DNA of 12,483 bases, taken from assembly GCA_029940125.1 (NCBI GenBank), contig JAOZRP010000033.1:1-12483 (forward strand). Direction: 5' to 3'. This document shows, piece after piece, positions 7,704-12,483 of the stretch. Positions within the stretch are counted from its first letter, which is position 1, and each line of letters begins with the position of its first letter. Source of the DNA: a bacterium (lineage in GTDB: Bacteria; Desulfobacterota; Anaeroferrophillalia; Anaeroferrophillales; Anaeroferrophillaceae). Below the pieces are notes generated by a model. That model ran no database searches and was not told where the DNA came from. It was given only the letters and a program-made list of their open reading frames with translations. Made by a program: the position numbers and the translations under genes.

Positions 7704-8147
7704 TTGCGTTCCCCCCTGGTTGTTTCTATTGTCCGCCGGCCCGGCGTGCCGCTGCCCCGGTATATGACCGAACATGCCGCCGGCATGGACCTTCATGCGG
7801 CCGTTGCCGAAGACATCATCCTGAAGCCGGGGGAAAGGGTCCTGGTTGGAACCGGTCTTTCTATTGCCGTTCCGCCTGGATACGAAGCCCAGATCCGGCC
7901 CCGGAGCGGCCTGGCGATCAGGCATGGCATCACCCTGCTCAACAGCCCCGGCACCATTGACGCCGACTACCGGGGCGAAATCAAGCTTATCATGATCAAC
8001 CACGGCCGGGATGATTTCGTCATTCGCGCCGGTGAGCGGTTGGCACAGATGGTCATTGCCCCCGTGGCTCGCTGCCGCTGGGAGGAAAAAGAAGAACTGG
8101 AGGAAAGCCGGCGCGGTGACGGTGGCTTTGGACATACGGGAAAATGA
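7704..8147 (+). CDS. dut: Deoxyuridine 5'-triphosphate nucleotidohydrolase (dUTPase)
   Basis: dUTPase hydrolyses dUTP to dUMP and pyrophosphate, keeping uracil out of DNA and supplying dTMP synthesis. The 147-residue protein has normal length for the homotrimeric family, with all five motifs in order: AGMDLHAA (26-33), PRSGLA (66-71), GTIDADYRGEI (83-93) with catalytic Asp86 and the base-stacking Tyr89, RLAQMVIAP (112-120) and RGDGGFGHTG (137-146). Motif 5 carries His144 where the best-known enzymes have Ser. The TTG at 7704 is preferred because AAAGGAG at 7691-7697 ends 6 bases before it; an in-frame TTG at 7683 lies upstream of that ribosome-binding site. A 70-bp gap without an evident terminator separates it from the CLC gene. 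alr follows 4 bases after its stop codon. Confidence 0.96.
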   Translation: MRSPLVVSIVRRPGVPLPRYMTEHAAGMDLHAAVAEDIILKPGERVLVGTGLSIAVPPGYEAQIRPRSGLAIRHGITLLNSPGTIDADYRGEIKLIMINHGRDDFVIRAGERLAQMVIAPVARCRWEEKEELEESRRGDGGFGHTGK

Positions 8148-8151
8148 TGTC

Positions 8152-9300
8152 ATGATGTTGGAAAATCGGCCCACAAAAGCGTATATCAATCTTCAGGCCC
8201 TGGTAGACAATTACCATGTTCTGCAGCGACAGGCCGGTGAGAAGATGAAGGTGCTACCGGTGATCAAGGCCGATGCCTACGGCCATGGAGCGGTGGCAGT
8301 GGCAGCCGCCCTTCTGAAAATCGGGGTGGATTTTTTTGCCGTGGCCACGGTGGCCGAAGCCCTGGAAGTGAAAAACGCCGGAATCCCGGGAAAGTTCCTG
8401 ATCCTTGGCAGCCTCTACCGGGATGACCTGCGGCATCTTCATGACGGCGGCATCGTCCCGGTGGTCTGGCAGTTGGACGTGGTCCGGGAGCTGGCTGAAT
8501 ACGCGGCGGAAAAAGGCATCAGGATCCCGGTCCAGGTCAAGATTGACACCGGCATGCACCGGGCCGGGGTGCCGCTCGCCGAAGCCGGGGAGCTGGTTCG
8601 CGAGGTTCATGCCTGTCCGCACTTGATCCTGGAAGGAGTGCTGTCGCATCTGGCTGCCGCCGACGGCAGCAGCGATGCCGAAATAGCTTATACCCGGTGG
8701 CAGCAGGAGAATTTTTATCGCCTGCTGGAGGAACTGAAGCAAGCCGGGATAAAACCGGATTGCATCCATCTGGCCAACAGCGCCGGCATCGTTCGCTGTG
8801 TGCCGGGGCCGTGCACCCTATCCCGGGCGGGCATCATGCTGTACGGCTCCTACCCGGAACCGGAATTTCTGGATGAAATTGAACTGCGACCGGTCATGGA
8901 AGTCAAAACCGCTATTGTAATGCTGAAGCTGCTCCGGTCGGGGGAGGCGATCAGCTACGGCTGCACCTACAGGGCCGAGCGGGAAACCACCGTGGCCCTG
9001 GTGCCGGTTGGCTACGCTGACGGCCTGCGCCGCCGGCTTTCCAATACCGGCTGCATGCTGGTGGGCGGCCGCCGGGTGCCGGTCATCGGCCGGGTATGCA
9101 TGGACTGGACGATGCTGGATGTCACCGATGTCCCCGGCGTAGCGGTCGGTGATGAAGTGGTGATCATCGGCGGGCAGGGGAGCGAAGTTATCAGCGCCGA
9201 GGAGATGGCGGAGCAGCTTGATACCATCTCCTATGAAGTTTTCTGTGCCTGGAGCCGCCGGGTGCCCCGCGTGTATCATTATGATTCAGAAGCATCCTGA
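8152..9300 (+). CDS. alr: Alanine racemase
   Basis: This PLP enzyme interconverts L- and D-alanine and supplies D-alanine for peptidoglycan. The product is 382 residues, the usual length. The PLP lysine is Lys39 in VIKADAYGHGA. The second catalytic base is probably Tyr269 in AISYGCTY. GYADGLRR, GRVCMDW and the C-terminal TISYEVFCAWSRRVPRVY block are also conserved, so both the barrel and beta domains are intact. The start is uncertain: tandem ATG codons at 8152 and 8155 put the family N-terminus (RPTKAYINL) at the right distance but have a weak ribosome-binding site. An in-frame GTG at 8116 has GAGGAAAG about 8 bases upstream and would add 12 residues inside the end of dut. alr is tightly linked to dut upstream and to ttcA 18 bases downstream. 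Confidence 0.96.
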   Translation: MMLENRPTKAYINLQALVDNYHVLQRQAGEKMKVLPVIKADAYGHGAVAVAAALLKIGVDFFAVATVAEALEVKNAGIPGKFLILGSLYRDDLRHLHDGGIVPVVWQLDVVRELAEYAAEKGIRIPVQVKIDTGMHRAGVPLAEAGELVREVHACPHLILEGVLSHLAAADGSSDAEIAYTRWQQENFYRLLEELKQAGIKPDCIHLANSAGIVRCVPGPCTLSRAGIMLYGSYPEPEFLDEIELRPVMEVKTAIVMLKLLRSGEAISYGCTYRAERETTVALVPVGYADGLRRRLSNTGCMLVGGRRVPVIGRVCMDWTMLDVTDVPGVAVGDEVVIIGGQGSEVISAEEMAEQLDTISYEVFCAWSRRVPRVYHYDSEAS

Positions 9301-9318
9301 TCGGGATGGTGCCGGCGC

Positions 9319-10080
9319 ATGAGTCGAAAAAGGCGTCAAGGCATCCAGGGACGGGTCCGGTCCAAGGTCGGCCGGGCCTTGGCTGACTACTCGATGACCC
9401 GTGACGGCGACCGACTGCTGGTTGCCGTATCCGGGGGCAAGGACAGCCTGGCGCTGCTGCACATCCTGGAAACCAGGAAAAGCTTCATTCCGGTTGACTA
9501 CCAGTTGGAACCGGTTTTTGTCAGCCTGGGTGAAGATGACGACCGGGCCCGGCTGCGGCTCCTGGAATCGGTCTGCCGGAACCTGGGTTTGAAGCTCCAG
9601 GTGGTCAGTACCGACATCGGCCGGCGACTGCGGCGAGGTGATCTGCCGGAAAGCAACTGCTTCCACTGTTCCCGCTGGAAGCGCCGGGCCCTGTTTGAAT
9701 GGGCCCGGAAAGAGCAGATCAGCAAAATCGCCTTCGGCCATCATCGCGACGACATCATTGAAACGGCGCTGCTCAACCTGTTTTATGGCAGCAACTTCAG
9801 CACCATGGTTCCCCACCAGCGCCTGTTTAACGGCGCCTTGTCTCTTGTTCGACCCCTGGCCTACCTGGATGAACGGGAAGTCATCGCCTACTGCCGGCTG
9901 AAGCATCTGCCGATTGACCAGCCGCCCTGCCGCTTTGCCGCCGATGATCAAAAAAGGATGCAGATCAGGGACCTGCTGCTCCGGCTTGAAAAAGACAATC
10001 CGCGGGTTAAGAGCAGCATCTTTCATGCCTTGAAAAATGTCCGGGCCGACTATCTGCTGAATGTTGGTTATGATCGATGA
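9319..10080 (+). CDS. ttcA: TtcA-family tRNA 2-thiocytidine synthetase-like protein
   Basis: TtcA thiolates cytidine 32 of certain tRNAs with an iron-sulfur cluster and ATP. This 253-residue protein has the PP-loop ATP-binding motif SGGKDS at 38-43, a CxxC pair in NCFHCSRWKRR (Cys114, Cys117), GHHRDDIIET at 140-149, RPLAYLDEREV near 178-188, and a single later cysteine in QPPC (Cys204). The three cysteines match the positions that bind the cluster in E. coli TtcA (Cys122, Cys125, Cys222). It is shorter than the E. coli enzyme (about 311 residues), and its C-terminal region is reduced. The family also contains other PP-loop tRNA thiolases, so the exact target nucleotide is inferred. The ATG at 9319 has only a weak GGGATGG ribosome-binding site. 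It is the last gene of the run; eight T (10082-10089) follow its stop codon but without an obvious stem. Confidence 0.88.
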   Translation: MSRKRRQGIQGRVRSKVGRALADYSMTRDGDRLLVAVSGGKDSLALLHILETRKSFIPVDYQLEPVFVSLGEDDDRARLRLLESVCRNLGLKLQVVSTDIGRRLRRGDLPESNCFHCSRWKRRALFEWARKEQISKIAFGHHRDDIIETALLNLFYGSNFSTMVPHQRLFNGALSLVRPLAYLDEREVIAYCRLKHLPIDQPPCRFAADDQKRMQIRDLLLRLEKDNPRVKSSIFHALKNVRADYLLNVGYDR

Positions 10081-10090
10081 ATTTTTTTTG

Positions 10091-10129
10091 ATCAGCCGTG
10101 CTGATGCTGCCGGTGCTTCATCTGCCGGC
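10091..10129. repeat. Two small inverted repeats upstream of the sigma-54 promoter
   Basis: ATCAGC (10091-10096) and GCTGAT (10100-10105) form a perfect 6+6 bp palindrome with a 3-base centre. Just after it, GCCGG (10109-10113) pairs with CCGGC (10125-10129) across 11 bases, and TGCCGG also occurs twice in direct orientation, 15 bases apart. They lie about 70-110 bases upstream of the candidate -24/-12 promoter, a normal distance for activator sites of sigma-54 enhancer-binding proteins. They could instead be part of the end of the ttcA transcript: the T-run precedes the first palindrome, so this is not a standard rightward terminator. Confidence 0.35.
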
Positions 10130-10197
10130 AAACAAGGTCGCCCTTGACCACCGTGCCGAGAGCTTGTCGGACACTGCTGGTTTCAGGATTTTGTTTT

Positions 10198-10214
10198 TTG
10201 GCATAATTTATGCT
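10198..10214 (+). promoter_or_regulatory. Candidate sigma-54 (-24/-12) promoter for the HDOD gene
   Basis: The sequence TTGGCAT-AATTTA-TGCT closely matches the RpoN consensus YTGGCACGRNNNTTGCW. The invariant GG (10200-10201) and GC (10212-10213) are separated by exactly 10 bases, and TGGCA, TGC and the final W agree. Mismatches are at the C and G after TGGCA and at the first T of TTGC. Transcription would begin near 10225, about 35 bases before the likely start codon at 10260. Confidence 0.6.
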
Positions 10215-10259
10215 GGGAAATCCTTATAGACCCAATGACAGACGGTGGCGAGGATTGAT

Positions 10260-11987
10260 GTGAAACAGGTGCAAAAAAAAGGGGTAACGCTGGTAATTCC
10301 CAGCCCGCCGCAGATCATAACCCGGCTTCTGGCAATGATTTCCGAGGATCGTTGTTCAGCTGACGAGCTGAGTGAACTGATCCTGAAAGACCCGTCGCTG
10401 ACGGCCCGGATACTGAAAGTTGCCAATTCCCCTTTTTACCAATTCAGTAACAAAATTGAAACAGTCAGCCATGCCATTTCCCTGTTGGGTCAGGAAACCA
10501 TCCGCATGATTTGCGTCAGTGAATCGTTTTTAGCCATTTTCCCCATGAATAGAGGTCGCCTGCATCAGCTTTTCCAGCGGCATAATGATCACTCCCTGCT
10601 TACGGGAATCATCGCCAAGGCTTTGATTGCCTATCTCAGTCCCGACGTTGATCCGGAAAAGGCTTTTATTGCCGGGTTGCTTCATGACATCGGCAAACCA
10701 ATTCTCTGGTATAATTTTTCCGGGCAGATCCGCGAATATGAACAGGTTCGCCGGACGGGGTTGAGTGAAATTGAAACGGAACGGATGGTGTTTGGCTATG
10801 ATCACCTCCGGGTGGGTAAATGGCTGGCTGATGAGTGGACCCTGGGAGAGGAACTGACCGACGCGATTTGCCAGCATCACCAGGAAGTGCAGCCGGTTTA
10901 CGCGGTGGGAGAACCGAAACCTGCGTTGAGTGAAATAGTCTATTTTGCCAACCTGATGGCGAAGACCATGGTCATTGCCGACGATGAATTCGTCATCCAG
11001 CCGAATGTAAAGGAATCGTTGTTGAAAAGGCTTCCCGGTCTGTTGTTTGATGACGCCATGGCCAGGATTAATGAAGATGTCCGGCCCTTTGTCGGCAATC
11101 TTTTTATCGGCGAAGACTTTCAGGACAGGATTGATGATGAAGTGGCGGAAGAGGTAAACGCAGCCGATGATACGGTGGTTTCTCTGGGGGAATCATACCC
11201 GGAAATGGTCAAAAAAGCCCTGACCCTGTTCAATACCTACAACTATTTTCTGGGTAATTTTCATTTGGGGGAAGCGTTCTACCGGATGCTGGAAAATATT
11301 CAGCTTTCCCTGGGGATGTCAAAGATATTTATTATTCTTTACAATCGAAAAAGAAAGCATTTGATTATCAAGGGAACGCCGGCGCAATACCGTCAATTGC
11401 TGGATGGCAAGATTGAATTGGATATGCGGGAAAACCAGTTCCTTTCGAAAAAAGAGTGTCGGGAACTCTGGTTTTCAGCTACGGATAATCAGTCGGATGT
11501 GGGGTTGGGAAAAAAACTGGCTGAATTTTTCGGCCGGGAACTGGAAAGTCCTGATGGAGTGTTTGTGCCGGTTCGGGGATCATCAGCTTTTGTTGGTGGA
11601 TTTGTGGCCTTGTGCCGGCCTGAAGAACGCGATGTATCCATGATCGTGGAATTTTTGAATGGTTATGCCGTGCAGTTGGCGTTGGCTATCCGCATTTACC
11701 GGCTCAACAAGCGGATGCTGAGCGCGGAACATGATAAAACGGTAACGGAAATGGCTGGCTCGCTGGCCCATAGCCTCAACCAGCCTTTGCAGACCCTGTC
11801 AAGCTATATCTATCTGCTGGAAAAAGAAATGAGAGTGGGATCTTACGGCAACTCCAACCGCAACGTCTACTGTGAGAAAATGAAAAAAGCGCTTGAAGAA
11901 ATGCAACACAGCATCAAACGTTTCCAATCGGCCAGGGAGACTGAAGCGACGGAATATTATGGCCGGGAAAAAATATTAAGCGTCTGA
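10260..11987 (+). CDS. HDOD domain protein with GAF-like region and kinase-type helix pair lacking an ATPase
   Basis: The N-terminal 210 residues form an HDOD domain, a signalling output module related to HD phosphohydrolases. It has typical segments KDPSLTARILKVANSPFY, the HAISLLG helix and AGLLHDIGKPIL with His142-Asp143 still present. After a linker, about 315-485 look like a GAF-type sensor domain (inferred from length and predicted alternation, no diagnostic motif). Residues about 493-560 resemble the dimerisation-phosphotransfer helices of histidine kinases: an H-box-like LAHSLNQPL around His504, then a second helix ending at a position like KILDI of kinases. The protein stops there (575 residues) with no HATPase domain, and the usual acidic residue after the H-box histidine is Ser505. 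GTG at 10260 is chosen because GAGG at 10250-10253 lies 6 bases upstream; GTG at 10245 would add five residues. It probably has its own sigma-54 promoter. Confidence 0.88.
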   Translation: MKQVQKKGVTLVIPSPPQIITRLLAMISEDRCSADELSELILKDPSLTARILKVANSPFYQFSNKIETVSHAISLLGQETIRMICVSESFLAIFPMNRGRLHQLFQRHNDHSLLTGIIAKALIAYLSPDVDPEKAFIAGLLHDIGKPILWYNFSGQIREYEQVRRTGLSEIETERMVFGYDHLRVGKWLADEWTLGEELTDAICQHHQEVQPVYAVGEPKPALSEIVYFANLMAKTMVIADDEFVIQPNVKESLLKRLPGLLFDDAMARINEDVRPFVGNLFIGEDFQDRIDDEVAEEVNAADDTVVSLGESYPEMVKKALTLFNTYNYFLGNFHLGEAFYRMLENIQLSLGMSKIFIILYNRKRKHLIIKGTPAQYRQLLDGKIELDMRENQFLSKKECRELWFSATDNQSDVGLGKKLAEFFGRELESPDGVFVPVRGSSAFVGGFVALCRPEERDVSMIVEFLNGYAVQLALAIRIYRLNKRMLSAEHDKTVTEMAGSLAHSLNQPLQTLSSYIYLLEKEMRVGSYGNSNRNVYCEKMKKALEEMQHSIKRFQSARETEATEYYGREKILSV

Positions 11988-12003
11988 CAGCCAGAGATTG
12001 CCA

Positions 12004-12020
12004 CGCGGGTTTATCCCGCG
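12004..12020. terminator. GC-rich hairpin between convergent genes, possible bidirectional terminator
   Basis: CGCGGG (12004-12009) and CCCGCG (12015-12020) form a perfect 6-bp stem with loop TTTAT, in the 62-bp gap between the converging HDOD and crcB genes. Neither side has a proper T-tract, so intrinsic termination would be weak. It may instead be one of several short GC palindromes with AT-rich 5-base loops found between genes here. Confidence 0.45.
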
Positions 12021-12049
12021 CCATTTCCCTCCAGAACCTGCCGGTCCTT

Positions 12050-12433
12050 TTACACCTGATGCCATGTCTTTCCCAGGGCCATGCCGATCCCGGCGGCAAT
12101 CAGGCAAATAACCACGTTCAAAACAATATTAAACAGTGCCTTGCCATAGTTTCCCTGCTCCATAAAATGCAGGGTGTCAACGGTAAAGGTGGAGAAAGTG
12201 GTGAATGCTCCCAGAAAACCGATGGTAACCGCGCTTTTGAGGTGAGGTGAGATGCCGGGATAGGCAATAAAAAGCTGGAGCAGGAACGCCAGGATGAATG
12301 AGCCGGCGACATTGACTGTCAAAGTGCCGTAAGGCATGCTGCTGCCGGTGAAATAGTGAACCCAGCCGGTTACCAGGAAACGGCTGACTGCCCCGCAAAA
12401 CCCGCCGATGCCGACGCTGATAATCCTGATCAT
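12050..12433 (-). CDS. crcB: Fluoride channel CrcB (Fluc family)
   Basis: Fluc proteins are small dual-topology membrane channels that let fluoride leave the cytoplasm. The 127-residue product has four helices near 3-25, 34-56, 67-89 and 98-120. Family motifs are GGFCGAVSRF (10-19), GTLTVNVAGSF (36-46) with pore Asn41, and GFLGAFTTFSTF (72-83), which contains Phe80 and Phe83 of the phenylalanine track and the segment that forms the central sodium site. A single gene suggests a homodimeric channel. The ATG at 12433 is preceded by AAGGTG 5 bases upstream on the minus strand. No fluoride riboswitch is recognisable in the 50 bases available upstream, but the window ends there. It is convergent with the HDOD gene. 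Confidence 0.96.
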   Translation of the reverse strand: MIRIISVGIGGFCGAVSRFLVTGWVHYFTGSSMPYGTLTVNVAGSFILAFLLQLFIAYPGISPHLKSAVTIGFLGAFTTFSTFTVDTLHFMEQGNYGKALFNIVLNVVICLIAAGIGMALGKTWHQV

Positions 12434-12476
12434 CCTGACACCTTGATTTGCGTTGAGGGCGTTAAGCCCGCTTTAG
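12431..12476 (+). repeat. Right copy of the imperfect repeat, covering the crcB start
   Basis: This stretch aligns with 11-54 in the same orientation. It contains the hairpin GGGC (12457-12460), loop GTTAA, GCCC (12466-12469). Read on the minus strand it holds the crcB ribosome-binding site and start codon. Also on the minus strand, a TAA at 12464-12462 could end an upstream gene (final codons Arg-Ala), but only about 20 bases of that frame are visible. Confidence 0.4.
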
Positions 12477-12483
12477 TGCCTTA

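Noticed and set aside
7846..8147. dUTPase motif 5 with His in place of Ser as a sign of inactivation
   Set aside because: The rest of the glycine-rich motif and all catalytic residues are intact, and substitution at this position seems tolerated in the family, so the enzyme is probably active.
8011..8151. Upstream extension of alr into dut
   Set aside because: The added residues overlap dUTPase motifs 4 and 5 in another frame and do not match the alanine racemase N-terminus. Only a short extension to GTG 8116 remains possible.
10081..10105. Rho-independent terminator after ttcA
   Set aside because: The eight-T run precedes the palindrome instead of following a stem, so the order is wrong for rightward termination.
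5573..12433. A fluoride-resistance island formed by the CLC and crcB genes
   Set aside because: The CLC protein carries GREGP and the central tyrosine typical of chloride-type members rather than CLC-F features. The two genes are 4.4 kb apart on opposite strands, and no fluoride riboswitch is visible.

Overview
The window looks like ordinary chromosomal DNA of a moderately GC-rich Gram-negative bacterium, most likely from the Desulfobacterota (former Deltaproteobacteria). That placement is an inference from gene content (RtcB, a short TtcA-family enzyme, an HDOD signalling protein with a candidate sigma-54 promoter, a CLC-CBS-RCK_C transporter) and was not tested by a database search. Coding density is high. 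I see no rRNA, tRNA, CRISPR array, insertion sequence, phage gene or integrase.

Layout from left to right. (1) A complete rtcB RNA ligase gene on the + strand. (2) Convergent to it, two translationally coupled minus-strand membrane-protein genes of unknown function, one with 8 helices and one with 2. (3) A 291-bp divergent intergenic region with a near-consensus -35 promoter element for the rightward genes and a perfect 8+8 bp inverted repeat. (4) A compact rightward run: moeA (molybdenum cofactor), miaA (tRNA A37 prenylation), a CLC anion transporter, dut (dUTPase), alr (alanine racemase) and a ttcA-like tRNA thiolase. The moeA-miaA, miaA-clc, dut-alr and alr-ttcA junctions are adjacent, overlapping or within 20 bp; about 70 bp separates clc from dut. 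This is probably one housekeeping operon. (5) A spacer with a good sigma-54 (-24/-12) promoter match, then a large HDOD-GAF-like protein that ends in a histidine-kinase-type dimerisation helix pair but has no ATPase domain. (6) A convergent crcB (Fluc fluoride channel) gene at the right edge.

The genes share no single pathway. Three of them act on RNA (rtcB, miaA, ttcA), two are anion transporters (clc, crcB), and dut, alr and moeA are general metabolism. At least four genes appear to start with TTG: rtcB, miaA, clc and dut.

No obviously new multi-gene system is visible. The points most worth a second look are the kinase-less phosphoacceptor-like tail on the sigma-54-linked HDOD protein, the uncharacterised membrane pair, the non-canonical ion-pathway residues of the CLC protein, and a 44-46 bp imperfect repeat near both ends of the window that covers the crcB start and a possible leftward gene start.
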